This document shows positions 8,468 through 17,090 of a stretch of DNA of 64,000 nucleotides, piece after piece. Below the pieces are notes generated by a model that was not told the DNA's origin, did not search any database, and saw only the letters and a program-made list of their open reading frames with translations. The stretch is from an uncultured Flavobacteriales bacterium (lineage in GTDB: Bacteria > Bacteroidota > Bacteroidia > CAIKAF01): positions 1-64,000 of the forward strand of contig CAIKAF010000029.1 of NCBI GenBank assembly GCA_903825395.1. The letters run 5' to 3'. A program made the position numbers and the translations under genes. The first letter of the stretch is position 1. Each line of letters opens with the position of its first letter.

Positions 8468-9027
8468 TACGCCCAATTTTACCCTACGGAGATGTGATAT
8501 TGCGCAAAGCCACCGCCGAAGTGTTTCCTGATTTTCCCAATCTGCCTGGTTTGATTTCGGATATGTATGAAACCATGTATGCCGCCAGCGGAGTTGGATT
8601 GGCGGCTCCTCAAATCGGAGAATCCATTCGGCTCTTTATTGTGGATGGTACTGGTTTTGAAGAGGATGAACCCGGCATGCGAAACTTCAAACAGGTGTTT
8701 ATTAATCCTGTTATTTTAGAGGAAGAAGGCGAAGAATGGGCATTTAATGAAGGTTGCCTGAGTATTCCGGGAGTTCGCGAAGATGTGGTTCGGAAATCTC
8801 GGGTTTTGCTCGAATTTCAAGATGAAAAATTTGAATTCCACGAGGCCTGGTTCGACGGCATGTCAGCCCGCATCATACAGCATGAATACGATCATTTGGA
8901 GGGTATTTTATTTACCGATAAAATCAATCCCATGCGCAAAAAACTAATTCGTTCAGAGCTGGAGCACATCAGTCGGGGAAATCACCGTGCCGATTATAAA
9001 ATGAAAAAGCCATTTCAGCGTAGGTAG
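8464..9027 (+). CDS. def: Peptide deformylase
   Basis: This 187-residue metalloenzyme removes the N-formyl group from nascent proteins. All three family motifs are intact: GVGLAAPQIG (43-52), EGCLS (96-100, metal ligand C98) and HEYDH (140-144, two His ligands and the catalytic Glu). An acidic insertion around 61-75 is seen in many Bacteroidota copies. It overlaps ruvX by four bases and is the last gene of that small operon. Confidence 0.95.
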   Translation: MIRPILPYGDVILRKATAEVFPDFPNLPGLISDMYETMYAASGVGLAAPQIGESIRLFIVDGTGFEEDEPGMRNFKQVFINPVILEEEGEEWAFNEGCLSIPGVREDVVRKSRVLLEFQDEKFEFHEAWFDGMSARIIQHEYDHLEGILFTDKINPMRKKLIRSELEHISRGNHRADYKMKKPFQRR

Positions 9028-9249
9028 GGAGTTTTTTGAACCTTTTCTGTGGATTTGATTCGAGGATGGAGTTGGGGGCTATATACCTGGCCTAGTCCAC
9101 GCTGGGCTTTAACTCTGCACTTGTTTTTATTTTATTCCTGACTTCTCCACCTTTTTTCGATTAATTAAACCTTGATTGTTATCGTGGGTTTGTATTTCTT
9201 GTCCTGCGGCATTTGTTGGACTAAATTGGACAAGTTGGGTACGTGTTGG
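9028..9249. other. Intergenic region 3' of def
   Basis: These 222 bp separate def from the family-B repeat. I see no gene and no clear terminator here. The gap continues beyond the repeat from 9467 to 9567, also without a gene. Confidence 0.5.
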
Positions 9250-9466
9250 AATTACGCGGCTCCTTTGCGAACATTGCGGCTCCCATGGCGGCCTTTGCGT
9301 TGAAAAATGGCTTTGGGTCTTGATGCTTTTTTTTACCGCAAAGGGCTCAAAGTCGGCGCAAAGGGCACAGAGTTTATGGGATGTGGCGAGGGTGTGCAGG
9401 AGTTTGGAGGCTCCTTTGCGAACATTGTGGTTCCTATGGCGGCCTTTGTGGTGAAAAAACCACCAA
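9250..9466 (+). repeat. Family-B dispersed repeat, about 1.4 units
   Basis: A segment beginning GGCTCCTTTGCGAACATTG at about 9258 recurs at about 9409, giving a period near 151 bp. Between them lie a T-run, ACCGCAAAGGGCTCAAAG, TCGGCGCAAAGGGCAC and GTGTGCAGGAGTTT. The same blocks occur in reverse orientation at 58980-59228 with a 149-bp period. Open frames across it are incidental. Related CAAAG-rich repeats are, to my knowledge, common in environmental bacterial genomes. Confidence 0.75.
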
Positions 9467-9567
9467 GGCATACCAGCCAATTTTCAAAACAAAGATGCCA
9501 ATCCCCCTCCCTCCACTCCAGCCTGAACGGAACCCTTATCCTAAAAGAATACCAAAGACTACCCCCC

Positions 9568-11427
9568 TCACCCCAATTGCTTCGCCAAATCCGTATCCAA
9601 CTCCACCTTTAAGTTCTTGATTATAAAATCCTGCCGGTCCGGGGTATTTTTACCCATATAAAATTGAAGCAGCTGCTCTATGCTCACTTCTTTCTTCAAA
9701 ATCACGGGATCCAATCGTATGTCTTTTCCAATAAATTGCCTGAATTCATCAGGACTAATTTCACCCAATCCCTTAAATCGCGTTATTTCGCAGCCCTTCC
9801 CTAATTTTTCAATGGCTGAACTTCGCTCCTTGTCGTCGTAGCAATAAATGGTCTCTTTTTTATTCCTTACCCGGAATAAGGGCGTTTGTAAAATGAAAAG
9901 GTGACCCAATTTGACAACCTCAGGGAAGAATTGAAGGAAAAAGGTGATCAAGAGCAAGCGAATGTGCATGCCATCTACGTCCGCATCCGTGGCAATAACA
10001 ATATTGTTGTACCTCAAATCCTCTACATCTTCTTCAATGTTCAAGGCCGCCTGCAGCAGATTGAACTCTTCGTTTTCATACACAATCTTTTTATTCAGAC
10101 CGTAGCAATTCAAGGGCTTCCCCTTCAAAGAAAAAACCGCTTGGGTATTGACCTCTCTGGCTTTGGTAATGGAACCGGAAGCGGAATCTCCCTCGGTAAT
10201 AAATAGGGTAGAGTTCAGGCGATCCTCATGCTTTGAATTGTAGTGCACCCTGCAATCCCTAAGTTTTTTGTTGTGCAGAGCCGCCTTTTTGGCCCGTTCT
10301 CGGGCTATTTTTTTAATGCCGGCTAAGGCCTTTCGCTCCCGCTCTGAGGTTAGGATTTTTTCCAATATGGCTTGAGCTACATCCGGATTTCGATGTAGGA
10401 AGTTGTCCAGTTCACGCTTTAAAAAATCAACAATAAAGGTGCGAACGGTAATTCCATCGGGGGCAATGGTGTTGGAACCCAACTTGGTTTTGGTTTGCGA
10501 TTCAAAAACCGGCTCCATGACCTTAATGGAAATGGCCGAAATGATCGAGCTTCGCACATCGGCCGCATCAAAATCTTTTTTAAAAAATTCCCGGATGGTT
10601 TTTACCAAGGCCTCACGAAAGGCAGCTTGATGCGTTCCTCCCTGAGGCGTATATTGCCCATTTACAAAACTGTAATATTCTTCTCCATAGGCATTTCCAT
10701 GGGTAATAGCCACTTCAATGTCCTCTCCCTTCAAATGGATGATGGGATATAAAATCTCACCTGAAATTTCATTGTTCAGCAAATCAACCAGTCCATTTTC
10801 GGAACGAATATCCTGCCCATTTAGGTTTAAGGTTAAGCCGGTATTTAGGTAGGCATAGTTCCACAGCATTTTCTCAACATACTGCGGACGGTATTGATAA
10901 TTGGAGAAAATACTTGGGTCAGGAATAAAATGCACCAGGGTGCCAGAGCGTTCTTTTACTTCGTCTAAGTCTTCTTCACGGGTTAAATTGCCTTGCTCAA
11001 ATTCAGCTATTTTAGATTGCCCATCGCGCACCGATTGCACTTTAAAATACGAGGATAGCGCATTTACAGCTTTGGTACCAATTCCATTTAAGCCCACGGA
11101 TTTTTTAAAGACTTCCGAATCGTATTTGGCTCCGGTATTCGGCTTTGAAACACAATCTATCACCTTTCCCAATGGAATGCCACGACCGTAATCTCGAACG
11201 GTTACGGCTCCGTCTTGTACCTTGATTTTAATGGTACGACCATTGCCCATGACATACTCGTCAATGCTGTTGTCAATGATTTCTTTGAGCAAAATGTAAA
11301 TCCCATCGTCCACGGATGATCCATCGCCCAACTTTCCAATGTACATGCCTGGGCGCAGGCGGATGTGTTCTTTCCAATCCAGCGACCGTATGCTGTCTTC
11401 CGAATAATTTCCTGATTGCTGTGCCAT
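9568..11427 (-). CDS. parE: DNA topoisomerase IV subunit B
   Basis: This 619-residue type IIA topoisomerase ATPase subunit relaxes and decatenates chromosomes together with ParC. The GHKL ATPase domain shows [16 protein letters not shown] and [13 protein letters not shown]. The TOPRIM domain shows [12 protein letters not shown] and DADVDGMH. The C-terminal FKGLGE segment is present. The length and the divergence from GyrB favour topoisomerase IV, in its Bacteroidota form. The start at 11427 is chosen because a perfect -7 box lies 3 bp upstream. An in-frame ATG at 11490 would lie upstream of that promoter. parC is not adjacent. Confidence 0.88.
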   Translation of the reverse strand: MAQQSGNYSEDSIRSLDWKEHIRLRPGMYIGKLGDGSSVDDGIYILLKEIIDNSIDEYVMGNGRTIKIKVQDGAVTVRDYGRGIPLGKVIDCVSKPNTGAKYDSEVFKKSVGLNGIGTKAVNALSSYFKVQSVRDGQSKIAEFEQGNLTREEDLDEVKERSGTLVHFIPDPSIFSNYQYRPQYVEKMLWNYAYLNTGLTLNLNGQDIRSENGLVDLLNNEISGEILYPIIHLKGEDIEVAITHGNAYGEEYYSFVNGQYTPQGGTHQAAFREALVKTIREFFKKDFDAADVRSSIISAISIKVMEPVFESQTKTKLGSNTIAPDGITVRTFIVDFLKRELDNFLHRNPDVAQAILEKILTSERERKALAGIKKIARERAKKAALHNKKLRDCRVHYNSKHEDRLNSTLFITEGDSASGSITKAREVNTQAVFSLKGKPLNCYGLNKKIVYENEEFNLLQAALNIEEDVEDLRYNNIVIATDADVDGMHIRLLLITFFLQFFPEVVKLGHLFILQTPLFRVRNKKETIYCYDDKERSSAIEKLGKGCEITRFKGLGEISPDEFRQFIGKDIRLDPVILKKEVSIEQLLQFYMGKNTPDRQDFIIKNLKVELDTDLAKQLG

Positions 11428-11430
11428 GCT

Positions 11431-11438
11431 CAAAGATA
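11431..11438 (-). promoter_or_regulatory. -7 box of topoisomerase IV B gene, abutting the start codon
   Basis: On the minus strand the sequence reads TATCTTTG, then three bases, then the ATG at 11427. A perfect TAnnTTTG this close to the start predicts a leaderless transcript and decides the start codon. Confidence 0.6.
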
Positions 11439-11506
11439 GGGCTTTTTCGTCGATTCTAACCTGCATATCAATAGTCCTTTTCCTTGCCAAACCCCCTACA
11501 TTTTGC

Positions 11507-11514
11507 TACCTTCG
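11507..11514 (+). promoter_or_regulatory. Probable -7 box of ileS
   Basis: TACCTTCG is a one-mismatch TAnnTTTG. A TTG at 11484 lies 20 bp upstream as a possible -33 element. The predicted transcription start near 11520 excludes an in-frame codon at 11503 as the ileS start. Confidence 0.45.
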
Positions 11515-11532
11515 GGCCTTTATATGGAACAC

Positions 11533-14500
11533 ATGAGCGAACGATTTAAGGAGCATCAAGGGTTACAGCTGAATCAGGTTCAGGATGACATTCAAGCGCG
11601 TTGGAACGAAGAAAACACGTTCGCCCATTCTTTAAACAAAAAGGGCGGGCATTTTACGTTTTATGAAGGCCCCCCTTCCGCCAATGGAATGCCGGGCATT
11701 CATCATGTGATGGCCAGAGCGATAAAGGATTCGGTGTGTCGATATAAAACCATGCAGGGTTTGCGCGTAGAACGCAAAGCCGGATGGGATACGCATGGAT
11801 TGCCGGTGGAACTTCAGGTGGAAAAGGAACTGGGTCTGACCAAAGAAGACATTGGTAAAACCATTTCTATTGAAGACTACAATGCCGCTTGTAAGCAAGC
11901 GGTGATGAGGTTTACCGGCGAGTGGCAAAAGTTAACCGATTCAATGGGCTATTGGGTGGATATGGAAAATCCATACGTAACCTATGAACCAAAGTACATG
12001 GAATCGGTGTGGTGGATTTTACAGCAATTCTACAACAAAGGATTGCTGTATAAGGGGTACACCATTCAACCCTACAGTCCTGCCGCCGGAACGGGTTTGT
12101 CCTCCCACGAATTAAATCAGCCCGGGGCCTATCGCAATGTTAAGGATACCACCATTGTAGCTCAATTTCGGTTGCTGCCGAATCAAACCATTGGCGGATT
12201 GCAAACCCAGGAAGCTGATTTTGGAATGGCTTGGACAACTACGCCTTGGACCCTGCCATCCAATACGGCATTGGCCGTTGGTCCCAACATTACCTATGTC
12301 CTTATCGAAACCCTAAATCCCTACACCAAAGATTCCATCCGGGTGTGGTTGGCCGAAGACCGCATACCGGCCTATTTTGCCCCGGAAATGGAAAATCAGG
12401 CTCCAGAACCGGAACAAAAAAAACCGGGTTGGAAGCGCATTGCACAGGTCTTGGGCAAGGAACTTGCAGGTCTTAAATACGAACCATTGTTTCAATATGC
12501 TACGCCTAGCGGTGGAGATGCATATAAAATCATAACCGGTGATTTTGTAACCACACAAGATGGAACTGGCATGGTGCACATTGCTCCTAGTTTTGGTAGC
12601 GACGACTTTAAGGTGGCCGCACAAAATGGCATTGGCAGCCTGACTTTGGTAGATGGTCAGGGGCGTTTTTTACCCGAAGTAACCGATTTCGCCGGTGAAT
12701 TTGTCAAGGAATCCTATGTGTCCGATGCCGAAAAACCCCAGGGCTATGAATCGGTTGATGTTCGAATTGCCGTCCTGTTAAAACAAAAGAATAGGGCATT
12801 TAAAATTGAAAAATACGAACACAGCTACCCCCATTGCTGGCGGACAGATAAGCCCATTTTGTATTACCCGCTCGATTCCTGGTTTGTACGCACTACAGCG
12901 CTAAAAAGCCGGTTGTTGGAATTAAACAAATCCATCCGCTGGAAACCCGAATCAACAGGTACAGGACGTTTTGGAAACTGGCTCGAAAATCTAATCGATT
13001 GGAATTTGAGCCGGAGTCGGTTTTGGGGCATTCCTTTGCCCATCTGGCGCACCGATGACGGGGCGGAAACGCGCTGCATCGGCTCCATTTCCGAACTCAG
13101 TCAGGAAATTGATAAGGCCCTCCAAGCCGGGTTTATGCAGTCCAATCCCTATGCGTTGGTAGATGGAAAGGTAGATTACGCTACGGTTGATTTGCACCGC
13201 CCCAATGTAGATGCCATTGTACTTGTTTCGGAATCCGGCAAACCCATGCACCGCGAAACGGATTTGATTGATGTTTGGTTTGATAGCGGCTCAATGCCCT
13301 TCGCTCAATGGCATTATCCCTTTGAAAACAAAGAAAAAATTGACTCCGGTCTGGCCTTCCCTGCAGATTTTATCGCCGAAGGTGTTGACCAAACCCGGGG
13401 TTGGTTTTTTACTCTCCATGTTATCGCTGCCGGAATTATGGATTCGGTAGCCTACAAGGCCGTTATTTCAAATGGCTTGGTTCAGGATAAAAACGGCATG
13501 AAAATGTCAAAACGGCTGGGAAATGCAGTAGATCCGTTTCAGGCCATCTCCACTCACGGCGCCGATGCCCTCAGGTGGTATATGCTAACCAACGCCGCCC
13601 CTTGGGATGACCTGAAATTTAATCCGGCGGGCTTGGAAGAGGGAACCCGTCGATTTTTCTCTACCCTATACAATACCTATTCGTTCTTCGCATTGTACAG
13701 CAATGTGGACTGCCTGTCACCACGACAACCTCAACTTCCTCAACAACCCAGCGAACTCGACCGCTGGATGCTGTCTCGGCTCTCCCGACTTCAACAGGAG
13801 GTAACTCAAGCCTATGAGGATTTTGATTTGACTCAAGCCGGAAGGTTGCTGCAATCGTTTACGGATGCCGATTTGTCCAACTGGTACGTGCGCTTATCCC
13901 GGCGGCGCTTTTGGAAAGAAGCCGACGATCTGGATAAGCAGGCCGCCTTCGACACCCTACACCTGGCCCTGAATTACGTGGCTTTAATGATGGCTCCGTT
14001 GGCGCCTTTTTACAGCGATAGGTTGTACAGAGACCTAACCGGCTCCAACCAATCGGTGCATCTGGCCGATTGGCCCTCTTCATTGCCCGAGCAATTGAAT
14101 CCCAATCTGGAATACGCGATGGAATTGGCTCAATCTGCCTCCAGCTTGATTTTGTCCATTCGAAAGGCGGAAAAAATCAGGGTACGACAACCCCTAAAAC
14201 GGGTGTTGATTCCGGTGTTGAATCAGCAACAAGCCAAAGCGCTGGAACAGGTTTCAGATATTATTCGGTCTGAGGTGAATGTAAAGGCCATTGAACTGCA
14301 TTCCGAACCTGGAGATTGGATGGTATTAAAGGCCAAGGCAGATTTTAAAAAGTTAGGTCCCCGCTTCGGCAAAGACATGAAAATGGTGGCCAATGCCATT
14401 GAAAATTTAAACCAATCTGAAATTCAACAGCTCAATACTACGGGTTCTTGCCCGCTTCAGCTGTCGGATTCAAAAACGGTGGAGTTGCTCAGGGATGATG

Positions 14501-14859
14501 TTGAAATCCGTTCTCAAGATGTGCCAGGCTGGCAGGTGGCGACAAACGGCTTTTTGACGGTGGCCTTGGATTTGCAGTTGAATCCTGAATTGATTTCAGA
14601 AGGTACAGCCCGCGACCTAGTGAACCGAATCCAAAATCTACGGAAAGAATCCGGCTTGGATGTGGGCGATCGAATTCAGCTTGGAATTTTTGGCCCAACT
14701 GAGGTTGTACAGGCCGCCCAAGCCAATTATGATTATATTTGCACTGAAGTTCTTGCTGTTGACTTGCAAACCTCTGAGAACCCTCCTGCAGGTCAGGCGG
14801 TCAAAGTAGAACTGGAAGGGGAATTGACTGCGTTTATTGTTATTCAAAAAATGAATTAA
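11533..14859 (+). CDS. ileS: Isoleucine-tRNA ligase
   Basis: This 1108-residue class I aminoacyl-tRNA synthetase charges tRNA-Ile. It has the HIGH-type signature in PSANGMPGIHHVMAR, the family block AGWDTHGLPVE, an editing domain in the first half (GTGMVHIAPSFG), WFDSGSMPFAQWHYP, and the KMSKS-type KMSKRLGN. The length and the GIHH/KMSKR variants fit the eukaryote-like IleRS found in Bacteroidota. The start MSERFKEHQG matches related N termini; ATG at 11524 is also possible. It heads a run with the dksA-like gene (9 bp on) and lspA. Confidence 0.95.
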   Translation: MSERFKEHQGLQLNQVQDDIQARWNEENTFAHSLNKKGGHFTFYEGPPSANGMPGIHHVMARAIKDSVCRYKTMQGLRVERKAGWDTHGLPVELQVEKELGLTKEDIGKTISIEDYNAACKQAVMRFTGEWQKLTDSMGYWVDMENPYVTYEPKYMESVWWILQQFYNKGLLYKGYTIQPYSPAAGTGLSSHELNQPGAYRNVKDTTIVAQFRLLPNQTIGGLQTQEADFGMAWTTTPWTLPSNTALAVGPNITYVLIETLNPYTKDSIRVWLAEDRIPAYFAPEMENQAPEPEQKKPGWKRIAQVLGKELAGLKYEPLFQYATPSGGDAYKIITGDFVTTQDGTGMVHIAPSFGSDDFKVAAQNGIGSLTLVDGQGRFLPEVTDFAGEFVKESYVSDAEKPQGYESVDVRIAVLLKQKNRAFKIEKYEHSYPHCWRTDKPILYYPLDSWFVRTTALKSRLLELNKSIRWKPESTGTGRFGNWLENLIDWNLSRSRFWGIPLPIWRTDDGAETRCIGSISELSQEIDKALQAGFMQSNPYALVDGKVDYATVDLHRPNVDAIVLVSESGKPMHRETDLIDVWFDSGSMPFAQWHYPFENKEKIDSGLAFPADFIAEGVDQTRGWFFTLHVIAAGIMDSVAYKAVISNGLVQDKNGMKMSKRLGNAVDPFQAISTHGADALRWYMLTNAAPWDDLKFNPAGLEEGTRRFFSTLYNTYSFFALYSNVDCLSPRQPQLPQQPSELDRWMLSRLSRLQQEVTQAYEDFDLTQAGRLLQSFTDADLSNWYVRLSRRRFWKEADDLDKQAAFDTLHLALNYVALMMAPLAPFYSDRLYRDLTGSNQSVHLADWPSSLPEQLNPNLEYAMELAQSASSLILSIRKAEKIRVRQPLKRVLIPVLNQQQAKALEQVSDIIRSEVNVKAIELHSEPGDWMVLKAKADFKKLGPRFGKDMKMVANAIENLNQSEIQQLNTTGSCPLQLSDSKTVELLRDDVEIRSQDVPGWQVATNGFLTVALDLQLNPELISEGTARDLVNRIQNLRKESGLDVGDRIQLGIFGPTEVVQAAQANYDYICTEVLAVDLQTSENPPAGQAVKVELEGELTAFIVIQKMN

Positions 14860-14868
14860 ACCAACTGT

Positions 14869-15258
14869 ATGTCTGAGTTAAAAGTCCGTTATTCCGACGA
14901 AGAATTAGAAGAATTCCGAGTCTTAATTGAATCCAAACTGGAACGTTCACGCAAAGAGTTGGCCTTATTAAAAGAGGCCTTCGCACACCGCGATGGAAAC
15001 ACCACCGACGACACTTCGCCCACCTTCAAATTAATGGAAGATGGTGCTGAAGTATCCAGCAAGGAAGAAATTGGTCAATTGGCCGCCCGCCAGCAAAAGT
15101 TCATTACCAACTTGGAAAATGCCCTCATCCGCATTCAAAACAAATCCTACGGAATTTGCCGCGCCACCGGTCAATTGATTCCCAAAGAACGCTTGAGGGC
15201 CGTTCCTCATGCTACCCTTAGCATTGAGGCAAAAAATGCACCCAACCGCCGCGACTAA
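14869..15258 (+). CDS. TraR/DksA-family protein with degenerate zinc finger
   Basis: This 129-residue protein has an N-terminal coiled coil (residues 8-45) and a C-terminal DksA-type segment YGICRATGQLIPKERLRAVPHATLSI. DksA proteins bind RNA polymerase through the secondary channel and modulate initiation with ppGpp. Of the four zinc-binding cysteines only one remains (YGIC); the partner positions are Thr, His and Thr. This loss is usual in the Bacteroidota branch, so it probably folds without zinc. It lies between ileS and lspA with 9-bp and 2-bp gaps, so it is in the same transcript. Confidence 0.8.
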   Translation: MSELKVRYSDEELEEFRVLIESKLERSRKELALLKEAFAHRDGNTTDDTSPTFKLMEDGAEVSSKEEIGQLAARQQKFITNLENALIRIQNKSYGICRATGQLIPKERLRAVPHATLSIEAKNAPNRRD

Positions 15259-15260
15259 AA

Positions 15261-15857
15261 ATGAAAAAAGCGCTGGGGTTGATTTTGGGGTTGATTGCGA
15301 TTGATCAGTTAATCAAGATTTGGGTAAAAACATCCATGCGCATTGGCGAAGGTTTCCCATTGCTCGGAAATGCGCTTGAAATCTATTTCATTGAAAACAA
15401 TGGAATGGCCTGGGGCATGGAATTTGGCGGAGAAGGCGGCAAAATTGCACTCACTCTGTTTCGCTTACTCGCCGTGGGCGGCATTTTCTACCTGCTGTAC
15501 GACATGCTGAAAAAAGGCCCGCTGAATTTGATGTCTGTTGGTTTGGCAATGGTTTTCGCGGGTGCCCTTGGCAACATCATCGACTCGGTGTTTTATGGTC
15601 AATTGTTCAGCGAAAGCAATCGTTTTTTTGTGGCTGAAACCTTCCCTGAAACGGGCTACGCCCCTTGGCTGCAAGGCAAGGTGGTCGATATGTTTTTCTT
15701 CAACATCCGCTGGCCCGAATCCATGGGTGGAAGCCTGATTTTCCCACCCATCTGGAATTTCGCTGACGCCTGCATTTCGATCGGAGTCGCCTGCATGCTG
15801 CTCTTTTCCTTCTTCAAGCGAAAAGACAGCGCTCCCGAAACAAAACCTACTTCTTAA
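15261..15857 (+). CDS. lspA: Lipoprotein signal peptidase (signal peptidase II)
   Basis: This 198-residue inner-membrane aspartic protease cleaves prolipoproteins before the lipidated cysteine. It shows the N-terminal DQLIKIWVKT, the FIENNGMAWGM motif, GALGNIIDS with one catalytic Asp, and WNFADACISIG with the other. Four membrane segments are predictable. It is longer than the roughly 160 residues of proteobacterial LspA because of a periplasmic insertion (EFGGEGG and the FYGQLFSESNRFF region), as in other Bacteroidota. It ends the ileS run. A family-A repeat begins 14 bp after the stop. Confidence 0.93.
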   Translation: MKKALGLILGLIAIDQLIKIWVKTSMRIGEGFPLLGNALEIYFIENNGMAWGMEFGGEGGKIALTLFRLLAVGGIFYLLYDMLKKGPLNLMSVGLAMVFAGALGNIIDSVFYGQLFSESNRFFVAETFPETGYAPWLQGKVVDMFFFNIRWPESMGGSLIFPPIWNFADACISIGVACMLLFSFFKRKDSAPETKPTS

Positions 15858-15871
15858 GGATTTCTTTTTTA

Positions 15872-16013
15872 GGGCGGCTGCCGGGCTTTCCGGGCTACTC
15901 CGCAGCTGCCGGAAACTGCCCCAGCGGGCTTGCGTGGGCTCCTAAAGTCGCCTCCGCGCCACGCGGGGCAGGTTCCGCCACCATTGCGGGGTAGCCTCGT
16001 CAATCCCTGCCGC
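15872..16013 (+). repeat. Family-A structured intergenic element, copy 2
   Basis: This 142-bp element begins 14 bp after the lspA stop in the sense direction. The stem GGCTACTCCGCA pairs with TGCGGGGTAGCC. The copy-specific arm CGGAAACTGCCCC pairs with GGGGCAGGTTCCG. The apical segment GGGCTCCTAAAGTCGCCT carries two changes from the usual loop. The 3' side ends CAATCCCTGCCGC. Confidence 0.85.
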
Positions 16014-16032
16014 GGGCCCCCATGAATTAAGC

Positions 16033-16980
16033 CTAGCTCTTTCTCAACAGGCCTTTTAATTCCATTACAAAGGAGTGCCTGCTCCCTTGACGCTGCACCT
16101 GCGTGTACCTAACCGGATGGGCATTGAATGACCGGTTCCGCGCTTCAATGCCCTCCAACATGCTTCCCTCAAAATCAAAAATCAATCCCATTGTGCGGGC
16201 TTTCTTTATGCAGGCGTCATACAATATATACTCTGCATTTTGCTTCCGCCCATCTTCCGTCGAGCTCCCCAAAATCAAATAGCAGCACCGCGAATCGTAA
16301 ACGCAAGCGGCAGCGGCAACCACTTGGCCCTTGCTGTCCTTGGCCTGCAATAAAAATCCCGCGTTTTGGCGCTGAATGGCTTCGATGGCCCGCAGCAGCA
16401 CCTCATCGGAATACGGACAGGGCTTATTTTTTCGATCAAATGGGGCCCGAACAATGCGCAACAGCAATTCAATAGATTCCAAATCCCCAATCTCAAGCCC
16501 CAATTCTTCCGCTTTCCGTATGTTTTTTCTCGCCTGTGCCGAGGGCACATAGCCATCGCTCGGATAAATCCGGAAGGTATAACGCTCCTGAAGGGCATAT
16601 CCCCGCCAATAAAAGGGGAGAAGATACTCGGTTTCCGGACTCAATCTAAGTTCATGAAAATCATGCTTGGGCAGGCTGCTCAATAATGCCCCAATGGCTT
16701 TTTTTTGAAAGGAAAGCTGTTGGTACGTATCTGAAGCCTGAGGATTCACGATGCTCAACGGAAAAAATGGAGTTAAAGCAGGCATTTCAAACCGCATCAA
16801 TCCCCATCTCTTGATTTTACTGTAGGGCAAGGCCGCTTGAATGCGATGCTCAGGCTTCCACACCACTACATCCCAGCCGGCTTGGCCGCACACAGCATCC
16901 AGCCACCAAGGTTGCGCAAATACCGACAATTGAGCCTGCTCTTGGCAAAAAAGGCGGTATTGCTCTTGAAGGGTTGACAT
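16033..16980 (-). CDS. GNAT/FemAB-like acyltransferase of unknown substrate
   Basis: This 315-residue soluble protein resembles the double-GNAT proteins annotated as FemAB-like or BioF2-like acyltransferases. Supporting segments are QPWWLDAVCG near the N terminus, SAQARKNIRKAEELGLEI (about 150-165), and the second-domain GQVVAAAACVYDSRCCYLILGSS followed by FDFEGSMLEGI. Such proteins transfer acyl or aminoacyl groups, often in cell-envelope work, but nothing indicates the substrate. A near-consensus box TACCTTCG lies about 35 bp upstream of the start. It is flanked by purL upstream and a family-A repeat downstream. Confidence 0.6.
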   Translation of the reverse strand: MSTLQEQYRLFCQEQAQLSVFAQPWWLDAVCGQAGWDVVVWKPEHRIQAALPYSKIKRWGLMRFEMPALTPFFPLSIVNPQASDTYQQLSFQKKAIGALLSSLPKHDFHELRLSPETEYLLPFYWRGYALQERYTFRIYPSDGYVPSAQARKNIRKAEELGLEIGDLESIELLLRIVRAPFDRKNKPCPYSDEVLLRAIEAIQRQNAGFLLQAKDSKGQVVAAAACVYDSRCCYLILGSSTEDGRKQNAEYILYDACIKKARTMGLIFDFEGSMLEGIEARNRSFNAHPVRYTQVQRQGSRHSFVMELKGLLRKS

Positions 16981-17090
16981 CTGTTTTGGTGCGCAGGGCT
17001 TTCAGCTTGAACGAAGGTACACAATTGCACCTTTTTTCGACTCAAACCTGAAGGGGAACCCCAATAGAAATGGATTGGAATCAAGACAAC

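Noticed and set aside
9127-9480. Overlapping open frames of 80-117 codons on both strands
   Set aside because: They lie across the family-B repeat, owe their length to its periodic sequence and show no protein features.
15872-16013. Family-A elements as ordinary rho-independent terminators
   Set aside because: They are much longer than terminators, have internal loops with conserved sequence and lack a T-run after the stem.
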